A DNA stretch of 64,000 bases from Gracilibacillus alcaliphilus. GTDB taxonomy: Bacteria > Bacillota > Bacilli > Bacillales > Amphibacillaceae. The translations under genes were made by a program, and so were the position numbers. This document shows, piece after piece, positions 25,323 through 34,028 of this stretch. The DNA is taken from positions 46,458-110,457 of the forward strand of contig NZ_JAFBFA010000015.1 in assembly GCF_016909015.1 (NCBI RefSeq). Direction: 5' to 3'. The notes below the pieces were generated by a model, which did not search any database, had not been told where the DNA came from, and saw only the letters and a program-made list of their open reading frames with translations. Every line of letters starts with the position of its first letter. Within the stretch, counting starts at the first letter, position 1.

Positions 25323-26624
25323 TTACTCTCCAGCTAATGTCCCGCTGATATCACTTGCCCAATCATATTCTTCCAAGAATGGATCTGGTTTTACAGGCTC
25401 ATCGGAATTCCATACTTCCGTAAATTGACCATCCTCTCCAACTTCCCCAATCCGTACGGTTTTATAGACGTGTTGATTATCGCTATCAATCACAACCGGA
25501 CCGCCTGGTGCATTAAACTCAATCGCCGCAGCTTCCCGTACAGCGTCAACTTCTGTCGTACCAGCTGCCTCGACTGCCTGTGCCCATAAATGAACCATAA
25601 AGTATCCAGCCTCAATCGGGTCACCTGTTACACGATCATCACCATATGCTTCCTTATACTTAGCTACAAATTCTTCATTTTCCGGTGTATCTGTTGTTTG
25701 ATAGTAATTCCAGCTTGCATAATGCCCAGCTAAAACATCCGCTCCAATCCCGCGTATCTCTTCCTCGGCGACACTGACAGATAATACCGTTACATCATCT
25801 GAGGTAATACCTGCATCTGCTAACTGCTTAAAAAAGGCTACATTACTATCACCATTCAAGGTATTGAAAATTACTTCTGGTTCTGATTCACGAATACGAG
25901 AAATAACAGTATTGTAATCAGTATGCCCAAGTGGCGTATACTGTTCATCCACTAATGCCGCGCCATTTTCCTCCAGCTGTGCCTTGATAATTTGGTTAGC
26001 GACACGCGGGAATACATAATCAGAGCCAAGCAAGAAAAACTCTGTTCCTTCATTTTCCAGCAGCCAATCTACTGCTGGGACGATTTGCTGGTTTGGAGCT
26101 GCACCTGCATAAAAGATATTTGGAGAAGCTTCCATCCCTTCATATTGAACAGGATAAAATAATAGTCCATTGTTATCTTCTACAACCGGCAGCATGGCCT
26201 TTCTGCTTGCTGATGTCCACCCGCCAAAAATAACATCCACCTCATCTTGCTGTAATAATTTCGCTGCACGTTCTGAAAAAATATTTGGTTCCGAAGCGCC
26301 ATCCTCTACAATTGGTACCAGTTCTTTGCCTAGTACACCACCTGCCTCGTTTATTTCTTTAATCGCCAGCATTTCCGCCTCATAAACCGAGGTCTCACTC
26401 ATAGCCATCGTACCGCTTAAGGAGTGAAGAATCCCGACCGGAATCTGTTCTGACTCATCAATATTAACTTCTTCTCCAGTTTCAGAAGGGTGCATTTGTG
26501 CCTCAGCTTGGTCAGAGGCTGCTTCTCCCCCATCTCCACAAGCTGTTAACATGAGTAGGAAACATACTAATCCTATGAACCCTGCTATTAATCTTGTATG
26601 CTCTGTCTTTTTACCCTTTTTCAT
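25323..26624 (-). CDS. urtA: Urea ABC transporter substrate-binding lipoprotein UrtA
   Basis: 433 residues, lipoprotein signal with lipobox LTAC (cysteine 29). The ligand domain follows the AmiC/UrtA subfamily: IPVGILHSLSGTMAMSE, GGWTSASRKAMLPVVEDNNGLLFYPVQYEG (residues about 135-165) and GSDYVFPRVANQI. These features separate UrtA from branched-chain amino-acid binding proteins. ATG follows AAAGGAGAGG. It heads the five-gene operon and is divergent from ureA; a TnrA/GlnR-type box lies upstream. Confidence 0.95.
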   Translation of the reverse strand: MKKGKKTEHTRLIAGFIGLVCFLLMLTACGDGGEAASDQAEAQMHPSETGEEVNIDESEQIPVGILHSLSGTMAMSETSVYEAEMLAIKEINEAGGVLGKELVPIVEDGASEPNIFSERAAKLLQQDEVDVIFGGWTSASRKAMLPVVEDNNGLLFYPVQYEGMEASPNIFYAGAAPNQQIVPAVDWLLENEGTEFFLLGSDYVFPRVANQIIKAQLEENGAALVDEQYTPLGHTDYNTVISRIRESEPEVIFNTLNGDSNVAFFKQLADAGITSDDVTVLSVSVAEEEIRGIGADVLAGHYASWNYYQTTDTPENEEFVAKYKEAYGDDRVTGDPIEAGYFMVHLWAQAVEAAGTTEVDAVREAAAIEFNAPGGPVVIDSDNQHVYKTVRIGEVGEDGQFTEVWNSDEPVKPDPFLEEYDWASDISGTLAGE

Positions 26625-26659
26625 ATATAACCTCTCCTTTTCCCTTCATAACAACTCCA

Positions 26660-26712
26660 ACAATAGCAAAGGTTTCAGACAGCCAGCAATAAACATGTAA
26701 GAAAAGTTAACA
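26660..26712 (-). promoter_or_regulatory. urtA promoter with TnrA/GlnR-type box
   Basis: TGTAAGAAAAGTTAACA (26696-26712) fits the nitrogen-regulator core TGTNA-N7-TNACA; read on the minus strand only one position differs from the longer TnrA consensus. It is embedded in a perfect 14-bp inverted repeat (26692-26705/26717-26730). Downstream on the minus strand are TTGCTG and, 18 bp on, TATTGT (26660-26665), which would put the box centre about 51 bp before the start point. In B. subtilis TnrA activates from about -50. Confidence 0.7.
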
Positions 26713-26884
26713 GGTTTTTTCTTACATGTTCAGCTGCTTTATTTGAAAAAACGTCTTCTTAGCGACTACAAATGGTCAATTAATCAAATCAATATTTAGT
26801 TTCACTGATTCTGAACTGCTTTTTATTTTTGAAATACTGATAGGAGAATTTTCCTGATGGATGCCACAGCCCCTTTCGTTTTCA

Positions 26885-26936
26885 TGTCAAATAATCTAAC
26901 AAGTTTATTGTTATCTTTTAATAGCTGGGATACACT
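26885..26936 (+). promoter_or_regulatory. ureA promoter with perfect TnrA-type box
   Basis: TGTCAAATAATCTAACA (26885-26901) matches all defined positions of TGTNANAWWWTMTNACA. A candidate -35 TTGTTA (26908-26913) and -10 TACACT (26931-26936), 17 bp apart, place the expected start near 26943 and the box centre at about -50. The remaining part of the 372-bp divergent region holds no gene. Confidence 0.8.
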
Positions 26937-26996
26937 TTTGTTTGATTCTTCAGATAATACAGATGAAAAACTTACATAGCAGGTGAGGTGAAAAAC

Positions 26997-27317
26997 ATGA
27001 TATTATCGCCCATTGAAAAGGAGAAGCTATTTCTTTTTATGGCCGGAGAATTGGCGAAGCAACGAAAAGAGAACGGACTTAAGCTTAACTATCCAGAAAC
27101 TGCCGCGATCCTCAGCTGTTTTATTCTGGAAGGCGCCCGAGCCGGGAAAACTGTCGCCGCCTTAATGAAAGAGGGAAAACATGTACTAACCAGTGACGAT
27201 GTAATGGAGGGAATCCCTGAAATGCTGGATCAAATACAAGTAGAAGCAACATTTCCAGACGGAACCAAGCTCGTCACGATACATGAACCAATTCAAGCAG
27301 GAGGTATGGAATCATGA
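26997..27317 (+). CDS. ureA: Urease gamma subunit
   Basis: 106 residues from ATG 26997 (AGGTGAGGTG upstream; an in-frame GTG nine bases earlier falls inside that site). Structural subunit of the nickel urease that hydrolyses urea to ammonia and carbamate. Conserved phrases LSPIEKEKLFLFMAGELA, LNYPETAAILSCFILEGAR and VEATFPDGTKLVTIHEPI. First gene of ureABCEFGD; stop overlaps the ureB start by four bases. Confidence 0.97.
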   Translation: MILSPIEKEKLFLFMAGELAKQRKENGLKLNYPETAAILSCFILEGARAGKTVAALMKEGKHVLTSDDVMEGIPEMLDQIQVEATFPDGTKLVTIHEPIQAGGMES

Positions 27318-27685
27318 TACCTGGAGAAATAAGAACACCGAACCAAACGATTAAATTAAATCATAACCGGCGAAAAGAAAAAATACGTGTAGCCAATAGC
27401 GGGGACCGACCTATTCAAGTGGGCTCTCACTATCATTTCGCTGAAGTAAATCGAGATTTGTTATTTGAACGTTCCCAAGCCTATGGCATGCGCTTGAATA
27501 TAGCATCAGGAACGGCAACCCGCTTTGAACCTGGCGAGGAGAAAATCGTTGAACTGGTAGAAATAGGTGGTGATAAAGCTGTTTATGGTTTCCATGGTTT
27601 AGTCGAAGGTAATCTTGAACAGCGCCGCGATAAGGTAATAAAAGCAGTTACCAGCTTCTCTGCTAGACAGTGTGGTGAGTCATGA
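27314..27685 (+). CDS. ureB: Urease beta subunit
   Basis: 123 residues, about the family length. Characteristic start MIPGEIRTPNQTIKLN, the repeated VANSGDRPIQVGSHYHFAEVN (residues about 27-47) and GTATRFEPGEEKIVELVEIGG. Shares four-base overlaps with ureA and ureC, indicating coupled translation of the three structural subunits in equal amounts. Confidence 0.97.
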   Translation: MIPGEIRTPNQTIKLNHNRRKEKIRVANSGDRPIQVGSHYHFAEVNRDLLFERSQAYGMRLNIASGTATRFEPGEEKIVELVEIGGDKAVYGFHGLVEGNLEQRRDKVIKAVTSFSARQCGES

Positions 27686-29397
27686 AAATATCACGTAACC
27701 AATACGCTGGATTATATGGCCCAACAACAGGAGATAAGGTACGACTCGCTGATACAGCCCTCTGGCTTGAAGTCGAGAAAGACTTTACCACCTATGGAGA
27801 TGAATCAAAGTTTGGCGGCGGCAAGGTGCTACGTGACGGCATGGGTCAAAGCGGAACACATACACGGGATGAAGGGGTCCTAGACCTTATTCTAACAAAC
27901 GCAACCATCATCGATTACACGGGAATTATCAAAGCAGATATCGGCATTAAAGATGGCCGCATCGCTGCAATCGGCAAAGGCGGAAATCCGCATATGATGA
28001 ATGGAGTCGACACGAATATGATTGTCGGTGTCAGCACAGAAGTCATTGCTGCCGAAGGATTGATCGTAACTGCAGGAGGAATCGACGCCCATATCCATTT
28101 CATTAGCCCACAGCAAATAGAAACAGCGATCGCTTCTGGTATAACAACCATGATTGGCGGCGGCACTGGACCGGCGACCGGATCCAAGGCGACCACCTGC
28201 ACCCCAGGCAGTTGGAATATTCACCGCATGTTAGAAGCAGCCGAAGCCTTCCCTGTTAATCTTGGCTTTCTCGGCAAGGGGAATGGTTCGACTCATCAGC
28301 CGTTACGCGAACAAGTTGAAGCAGGGGCGATTGGGTTAAAGTTACATGAAGACTGGGGTTCTACACCAGCGGCGATTCGAGCATGTCTCGATGTAGCAGA
28401 TGAAATGGATATCCAGGTGGCGATTCATACTGACACCTTAAATGAAGCAGGGTTTCTGGAAGATACCGTTGCCGCTATCGGTAATCGTGTCATCCATACT
28501 TACCATACCGAAGGCGCTGGAGGCGGGCATGCCCCAGACATTATAAAAATTGCCGCATTGCCGAATATATTACCATCATCCACCAATCCAACTCGTCCCT
28601 TTACCATCAATACAATTGATGAACATCTCGATATGCTGATGGTTTGCCATCACTTAGATCCGAAAGTACCTGAAGATGTTGCCTTTGCGGATTCCAGAAT
28701 ACGACCTGAAACGATTGCTGCAGAGGATATTTTTCATGACTTAGGTATCATCAGCATGATCTCCTCCGATTCCCAAGCTATGGGACGTGTCGGTGAGGTC
28801 GTGATTCGCACATGGCAGACCGCAGATAAAATGAAGCAGCAGTTTGGAGCACTTGTCGAAGACCAAGGTGCTGATAATGATAACGAACGAATTAAACGCT
28901 ATGTGGCCAAATATACGATCAATCCAGCGATTACCCATGGTATTGATCATGAAGTGGGATCGATTGAAGTAGGAAAATTAGCTGATCTTGTCTTATGGGA
29001 CCCTCGTTTCTTTGGTGTAAAACCGGAGTTGATACTCAAGGGAGGACTTATCGCCCATGGACAAATGGGGGATCCAAATGCCTCTATTCCCACCCCGCAG
29101 CCAGTGATGCAGCGTCCGATGTTTGCCAATTTCGGCAAGGCAGTCTTTGAAACATCGCTGACGTTTCTGTCACAGCCGGCTTATGACAAGAAGATTCACA
29201 TACAATTGGGACTGCAAAAGAAAATTGGGGTGGTAAAAGGATGTCGTACACTTTCAAAGGCAGATATGAAACGAAACAATGCCACTCCGGTGATTGAAGT
29301 AAACCCAGAAACATATGCAGTAAAAGTCAACGGTCAGCTAGTCACCTGCGAACCACTGGAGCATGTCGCTTTAGCCCAAAGATACTTTTTGTTCTAA
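27682..29397 (+). CDS. ureC: Urease alpha (catalytic) subunit
   Basis: 571 residues. All active-site residues fall at the numbering of the Sporosarcina pasteurii enzyme: nickel ligands His137 and His139 (DAHIHF), carbamylated Lys220 (GLKLHEDWG), His249, His275, Asp363 (SSDSQAMG), and the mobile flap Cys322-His323 (VCHHLDPKVPEDVAFADSRI). The protein is therefore expected to be active once nickel is inserted by UreDEFG. The structural subunits are separate polypeptides as in other Bacilli. Confidence 0.99.
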   Translation: MKISRNQYAGLYGPTTGDKVRLADTALWLEVEKDFTTYGDESKFGGGKVLRDGMGQSGTHTRDEGVLDLILTNATIIDYTGIIKADIGIKDGRIAAIGKGGNPHMMNGVDTNMIVGVSTEVIAAEGLIVTAGGIDAHIHFISPQQIETAIASGITTMIGGGTGPATGSKATTCTPGSWNIHRMLEAAEAFPVNLGFLGKGNGSTHQPLREQVEAGAIGLKLHEDWGSTPAAIRACLDVADEMDIQVAIHTDTLNEAGFLEDTVAAIGNRVIHTYHTEGAGGGHAPDIIKIAALPNILPSSTNPTRPFTINTIDEHLDMLMVCHHLDPKVPEDVAFADSRIRPETIAAEDIFHDLGIISMISSDSQAMGRVGEVVIRTWQTADKMKQQFGALVEDQGADNDNERIKRYVAKYTINPAITHGIDHEVGSIEVGKLADLVLWDPRFFGVKPELILKGGLIAHGQMGDPNASIPTPQPVMQRPMFANFGKAVFETSLTFLSQPAYDKKIHIQLGLQKKIGVVKGCRTLSKADMKRNNATPVIEVNPETYAVKVNGQLVTCEPLEHVALAQRYFLF

Positions 29398-29432
29398 AAT
29401 TATATTATATAAAAGAGGAGGCTGTACAATAA

Positions 29433-29915
29433 ATGAAATTGACAAATGTAATAGGTAATATAGAAAGCGCAGACTACTATGCAGAAACAGTGGAATGGAT
29501 TGAACTGGATTGGGAGGAACTTAACAAACGTATACTCCGCAAGTTCACTACAAAAGGTCGTGAAATAGCAATTATCTTAGAAGAACAAGGCCTACAGTAT
29601 GGGGATATTCTTTATCAAGACGAAACCAGCACAATGGCGATTCGCACAAAGTCTGAACCTGCATACGTTATTCGGCCTGCTTCGATAACGGAAATGGGCA
29701 AGATCGCCTTTGAATTAGGAAATCGTCATACACCTTGTATTATCGAAGGCAATGAAATTATCGTTCGTTATGACAGGACATTAGAAGATATCTTTGCCAA
29801 AACGGGGGTTGCTTATGTCCAAACAGAAAAAAGATTCAAACAGCCATTTAAATACAAAGGACACCACCATCACGATGAACATGCAGCAGCTGCTTCAACT
29901 CATGCACATTCATGA
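29433..29915 (+). CDS. ureE: Urease accessory protein UreE (nickel chaperone)
   Basis: 160 residues. N-terminal peptide-binding domain and C-terminal metallochaperone domain with the interface histidine in GNRHTPCIIE (about residue 96). The tail is rich in histidine (KGHHHHDEHAAAASTHAHS), a nickel-storage extension of many UreE proteins. The end of the gene overlaps ureF, so the His-rich codons also serve as the ureF ribosome-loading region. ATG follows AGAGGAGG. Confidence 0.95.
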   Translation: MKLTNVIGNIESADYYAETVEWIELDWEELNKRILRKFTTKGREIAIILEEQGLQYGDILYQDETSTMAIRTKSEPAYVIRPASITEMGKIAFELGNRHTPCIIEGNEIIVRYDRTLEDIFAKTGVAYVQTEKRFKQPFKYKGHHHHDEHAAAASTHAHS

Positions 29916-30567
29916 TTCTGCTTTTCCAATTGGGACTTACACCCACTCCTTTGGAATGGAAACTTACATTCAGCAAGATAAAATCAAGGATCCAGACACC
30001 TTGTTCACCTATTGCTATAACTATCTCCATAGCAACCTTAGCTGTGGAGATGGCATTTTTGTTAAAGAGGTCTGGCAAACTCTTGCACAATCAAAATCTT
30101 TTGACTCCATCTATACCCTTGATGCCTTCTGCCACGCACAAAAACTAGCCAAGGAATCAAGGGCAGGCAGTACAAAAATGGGTCGACAATTTCTGGAAAC
30201 GGCTGTTCCTTTAGCTGATTCCCCCATGCTGTCACAATGGAAAGAAGTAGTAATTGCTAATCAGACTTATGGTCATTATGCGATATCTTACGGTTTATAC
30301 GCCTACATCAAGGGTTTTTCCCTGCCTGTGACGATATGCAGTTTTCTCTATTCTTCGGTAGCTGGTTTAATCCATAATGCCGTGCGTGCCGTACCCCTTG
30401 GACAGACGACAGGTGTGCGTGTAATTAATGATATCCTGAGTCATTGTGAAGTAGAGACATTAGCTATACTAGAAAAGAATTTGGATGATTTGTCCAATCA
30501 GGCAGTCGGTATCGAATTAGCTTCGATGGCACATGAATTTCTGTATTCTCGTTTATTTATTTCTTAA
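29875..30567 (+). CDS. ureF: Urease accessory protein UreF
   Basis: Helical scaffold protein that with UreD and UreG delivers nickel and CO2 to apo-urease. The conserved N-terminal stretch LLQLMHIHDSAFPIGTYTHS is followed by GMETYIQ, and AVRAVPLGQTTGVRV lies near the C-terminus. From ATG 29875 the product has 230 residues, the family length, and overlaps ureE by 41 bp. An in-frame ATG at 29815 behind GGGGG would add 20 residues and enlarge the overlap to 101 bp; either is possible. Confidence 0.93.
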   Translation: MNMQQLLQLMHIHDSAFPIGTYTHSFGMETYIQQDKIKDPDTLFTYCYNYLHSNLSCGDGIFVKEVWQTLAQSKSFDSIYTLDAFCHAQKLAKESRAGSTKMGRQFLETAVPLADSPMLSQWKEVVIANQTYGHYAISYGLYAYIKGFSLPVTICSFLYSSVAGLIHNAVRAVPLGQTTGVRVINDILSHCEVETLAILEKNLDDLSNQAVGIELASMAHEFLYSRLFIS

Positions 30568-30614
30568 ATGTATAGAGAATGTTAAAAATCTTAACTAGAA
30601 TAGGAGCAAATTAT

Positions 30615-31247
30615 ATGAAACCAGTACGGATTGGAATTGGCGGACCTGTGGGTTCCGGCAAAACCTCTTTAGTAGAATGTCTTACCCGGGCAATGCATAA
30701 AGAATACCAGTTGGGAGTTATCACCAATGATATTTACACTAAGGAAGATGCCGAATATTTAACTACTCACGGTGTACTTGAACCTGAACGCATTATCGGG
30801 GTTGAAACAGGCGGCTGTCCCCACACAGCAATCCGCGAAGATGCCTCAATGAACTTTGAAGCGATCCATGAATTAAAACAGCGGTTTAATGATTTAGATA
30901 TCATTTTCGTTGAAAGCGGCGGAGATAATCTATCCGCGACCTTCAGCCCGGAATTGGCGGACGGCTTTATCTATGTTATTGATGTTGCGGAAGGTCAGGA
31001 TATACCGCGCAAAGGCGGACCGGGTGTCACAAGATCAGACCTATTAGTGATCAATAAGATTGACCTGGCTCCTTATGTCGATGTTGATCTGAATCAAATG
31101 CAGACAGATGCCAGACAAGCCCGTGGGGGGAGGCCCTTTGTGTTCGCCAACCAAAAGAAGCATGTCGGTATTGAGCAAATCATAACCTGGATTAAACAAG
31201 AACTGTTACTGGAAGACCTTATAGCAGGGGATATGCCAACATCATGA
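30615..31247 (+). CDS. ureG: Urease accessory GTPase UreG
   Basis: 210 residues from ATG 30615 behind AGGAG; an earlier in-frame ATG would add 12 residues not found in the family. SIMIBI-class GTPase that carries nickel: P-loop GGPVGSGKTS (residues 9-18), metal-binding Cys68-Pro69-His70 (GGCPHTAIRED), ESGGDNLSATFSP and the NKIDLAP base-recognition motif. 47 bp after ureF; its stop overlaps ureD by four bases. Confidence 0.97.
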   Translation: MKPVRIGIGGPVGSGKTSLVECLTRAMHKEYQLGVITNDIYTKEDAEYLTTHGVLEPERIIGVETGGCPHTAIREDASMNFEAIHELKQRFNDLDIIFVESGGDNLSATFSPELADGFIYVIDVAEGQDIPRKGGPGVTRSDLLVINKIDLAPYVDVDLNQMQTDARQARGGRPFVFANQKKHVGIEQIITWIKQELLLEDLIAGDMPTS

Positions 31248-32035
31248 CACCCCACTATCAAACACTTAAGGGAGAACTCCAGCTTTCCTTTTACAAACAA
31301 GGGAAAAAGACACGAATGACTAGCTGTTATCAGCGGTCGCCGCTGAAAGCTAGTCGGACGCTTTATCCGTCTGGGAATGAGAGAGCCTCCGTCTATCTTG
31401 TGGATACGTCAGGAGGTATTGCCTGCGGGGACTATAATCAGATAGTGATCACCGCTGATCATCAAGCATCAGTTGATATCATCCAACAGTCCGCCACAAA
31501 AATCTATCCTGCTCGCATCCGTGATAAAAAGAGCAAACAGGATATTTCTATTATAGTTTCCAACGGCAGTCAGCTCTATTGGCATCCTGAAACAACCATT
31601 CCCTTTGCTGGTTCCCGTTTTCAGCAATCAGTTACAATCCGAGTGGACGCCTCATCTTGCTGTTATTTTGCTGATATCCTTTCACCAGGACGCGAGAAAT
31701 ATCAAGAAATCTTTCAATATGAGTCCATTGACTCTACGCTTCATGTCTATTATGAAGGAAAACGACTGGCCTATGACCGCCTTTATTTCCAGCCATCTAG
31801 TCAGGAAATGCTCGGTTTATTGGACGACTACTATTTCGGCAGTGCTTGGTATATTGCTTCCTGCATACCAAGAGATCTTGCCATGATTCAGCAGGCGGAT
31901 GCGGTTGATCCGAATGTCCGTTTCGCTGTCACTGCACTTGATCCAATCGGACTTCATGCCCGCTGGTTAAGCAGGGATCTATGCTTATTGAAAGAACAAA
32001 TGCAGTATTTCCAAGCATTAGTGTGTGCCGATTGA
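31244..32035 (+). CDS. ureD: Urease accessory protein UreD
   Basis: 263 residues, the beta-helical scaffold that binds urease and UreF and forms the tunnel for nickel. Family phrases: YLVDTSGGIACGDYNQI, SATKIYPAR and LYWHPETTIPFAGSRFQQS. Last gene of the operon; followed by a terminator at 32101. The order ureABCEFGD equals that of other thermophilic and alkaliphilic bacilli. No ureH-type nickel permease gene follows. Confidence 0.94.
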   Translation: MTPHYQTLKGELQLSFYKQGKKTRMTSCYQRSPLKASRTLYPSGNERASVYLVDTSGGIACGDYNQIVITADHQASVDIIQQSATKIYPARIRDKKSKQDISIIVSNGSQLYWHPETTIPFAGSRFQQSVTIRVDASSCCYFADILSPGREKYQEIFQYESIDSTLHVYYEGKRLAYDRLYFQPSSQEMLGLLDDYYFGSAWYIASCIPRDLAMIQQADAVDPNVRFAVTALDPIGLHARWLSRDLCLLKEQMQYFQALVCAD

Positions 32036-32100
32036 TAAAGGAAAACGGGCTCACCTTCTCTGTGTTTTGCAATAAAAGGCACATAAACAGCCGTAACAAA

Positions 32101-32139
32101 AGAACCGGACAGCGATTTGGAAAACGCTATCCGGTTCTT
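32101..32139. terminator. Terminator of the urease operon
   Basis: Stem AGAACCGGACAGCG/CGCTATCCGGTTCT (one mismatch) with a 10-base loop, 65 bp after the ureD stop. It can also serve the convergent membrane-protein gene. Confidence 0.8.
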
Positions 32140-32168
32140 CGATCAACATGCTATAACTTTCCTCCTCC

Positions 32169-32687
32169 TCATTCCCCTGGAAGAGATGAATCAATATCCA
32201 ATGTCATGTTTCCTCTCAGATCTTGCACCAAAAAAACTAACATAATACTAAAGAGGCTATTATAGAATAATGTCATCCATAAACCTTTTTTATAGGGGTT
32301 TCCATTACGAGCTAACTTATTAATGACGATAAAACCAATAACCAGCAGAATCATCAGAAGCAATGAAGCCACGGCTGAACTATGCACATCCAGCACCAGC
32401 ATGAGCCGCTCTATGATAATAATAGATGCACCGATCATACTCGGGAAGGCACCTGCATACATAACAAGCAGCAAAACGGGGATAAAACGCAAGTCTACAC
32501 CCGAGATCTCTATCGAGAAATTCAGTAAAATACATCCTAGCACACCGCCTGCAGCGCCATGGATAATGCCCGTATAATAAAGAGATTTATTCCTGAGGTC
32601 TAATTTCCAAATTATCTTTAAATAGATAAAAATCAAAGCGATCAATACACATAAATTAACAAAAAAATCAATGAATAAATAGAGCAA
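32169..32687 (-). CDS. Stand-alone 5TMR-LYT membrane-sensor domain protein
   Basis: 172 residues from TTG 32687, five bases after AAGGGGAG; a GTG 18 bases upstream is inside that site. Five to six hydrophobic helices with the 5TMR-LYT pattern: GAAGGVLGCILLNF, VDLRFIPVLLLVMYAGAFPSMIGASI and the final LFYNSLFSIMLVFLV. In known proteins (LytS, diguanylate cyclases) this module is followed by a kinase or GGDEF domain. Here a stop follows the last helix after a short tail and no further domain is found in the 130 bp behind it, so it is a natural stand-alone sensor or a truncated one. Confidence 0.7.
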   Translation of the reverse strand: MLYLFIDFFVNLCVLIALIFIYLKIIWKLDLRNKSLYYTGIIHGAAGGVLGCILLNFSIEISGVDLRFIPVLLLVMYAGAFPSMIGASIIIIERLMLVLDVHSSAVASLLLMILLVIGFIVINKLARNGNPYKKGLWMTLFYNSLFSIMLVFLVQDLRGNMTLDIDSSLPGE

Positions 32688-32811
32688 ATCGTCTCCCCTT
32701 TTCACCGTTGTTCATCCCACTGCAACAGCAATACATTTGTCTTCACAACGGTCGGCAGTTGACTATTCTCCGTGTTTCATCAAGCAGCGGGAAAAATAAA
32801 AGAGAAGTCTG

Positions 32812-33789
32812 CTAGATTTGCGGTTGAAGATAGTCCCCTTTTATCGGTGTGAGCTGATCTTTGAAGCGAATTCGAATCGACTTACCAGCTTCCAAATCTG
32901 ACGAGTCATTTACTTGAAAATGGATATGGGCTTCACTAGAATTACCAGAGTTGCCACTTAGACCAATAACTTCCCCTTGCCTTACTTCATCTCCTTCCGA
33001 TACGTGAAGAGAATCTTGCTGCAAATGGGCAATGACACTATATTCCCCATGCTCATGTTCCATTAATACATAATTGCCTAACGGTTGTTCACTATTCATT
33101 TCACCTACTGGTTCATTATCCGCAACCGTCGCTTCTGTCTCTATCACGACGCCGTCAGCCGGTGCAATGACTTCTTTACCGAAGGCGTGATAACTCTCAT
33201 TCTTAGCTGGATCCCCTTCATATGTGGACTCTTCTTCCATGATCAACAAATCCACAGCATAACGCTGTGATTCTAACGCATAATGATAATTGACCAACTC
33301 ATTGGTTCCGCCCCAGAAGGTAAACCATTCTTCTTGTATCGGCAAAATAAACTCTGTCTTGGTAAACTGTTCATCTGTTTCGGAATAGGCTTCCAGCTGT
33401 AATACAAAAAGTTGCTCAATCGTGCCATCCTCTGCAAATAAGACATCAATCCCTTTCATTTCATCTTTGTCAATCCATGTATAATGGGTAAAAGATTGGA
33501 TAGGTACTTCCGATTGCAGTTCATATCCTGTCACTCCTTGGTTAAAAGAAATCAACAGTTCCTCAAAATCCTCAAACGGGATTTCTGCTTGAAACGAAGC
33601 ACTTGTCTGCTGGTAAATAGCTTCTGACTGTTCTTCTAACAAAGCTTCTGCCAATTCCCTTGGTTCTATTCTTTCCGTCATGGTTTTCTCCCCTGCTTCT
33701 GAAACTGTCTCTTCTCGATCCTCTTTAACACTGCAGGCAGACAGCAGGATCAAGGCGCTCATCGTGCCTAAGGCTAGCTTTTTCAGCAT
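32812..33789 (-). CDS. M23-family (LytM-type) lipoprotein
   Basis: 325 residues from ATG 33789 (AAAGGATGG upstream). Lipoprotein signal with lipobox LSAC at about residue 20. An N-terminal acidic region of about 150 residues resembling a DUF3887-like domain is followed by the M23 metallopeptidase domain: HAFGKEVIAPADGVV with the zinc His, MEHEHGEYSVIAHL, and GLSGNSGNSSEAHIHFQV with the HxH zinc pair. It would cut peptidoglycan cross-bridges or act as a regulator of such cutting at the membrane surface. Single-gene unit. Confidence 0.85.
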   Translation of the reverse strand: MLKKLALGTMSALILLSACSVKEDREETVSEAGEKTMTERIEPRELAEALLEEQSEAIYQQTSASFQAEIPFEDFEELLISFNQGVTGYELQSEVPIQSFTHYTWIDKDEMKGIDVLFAEDGTIEQLFVLQLEAYSETDEQFTKTEFILPIQEEWFTFWGGTNELVNYHYALESQRYAVDLLIMEEESTYEGDPAKNESYHAFGKEVIAPADGVVIETEATVADNEPVGEMNSEQPLGNYVLMEHEHGEYSVIAHLQQDSLHVSEGDEVRQGEVIGLSGNSGNSSEAHIHFQVNDSSDLEAGKSIRIRFKDQLTPIKGDYLQPQI

Positions 33790-34028
33790 AAATAACCATC
33801 CTTTGTTATATTTGTATATATGCAGTATACAGCTCTTATATTTTACCATTTATTGTACCAAATACAGGCAGCCTTCACTAGCTAAGCCACTTCGCACCAT
33901 TCCTATCAGGAGAATAACTACATTCCTTATGTCAACAACACTATCCTACTCAAAACCGTTAATCAGAAATAACAAGTCACAGCCAGATCGTGAGAGGCAG
34001 ATTTGATTTTTTCTACATCTTTAGCGTA

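Noticed and set aside
27892..28224. Long minus-strand open frames inside ureC
   Set aside because: Antisense shadows of a highly conserved gene; no ribosome binding site or protein features.
29794..29874. Extension of UreF by 27 residues
   Set aside because: The added residues do not resemble UreF; starts at 29815 or 29875 are better supported by ribosome binding site and family length.
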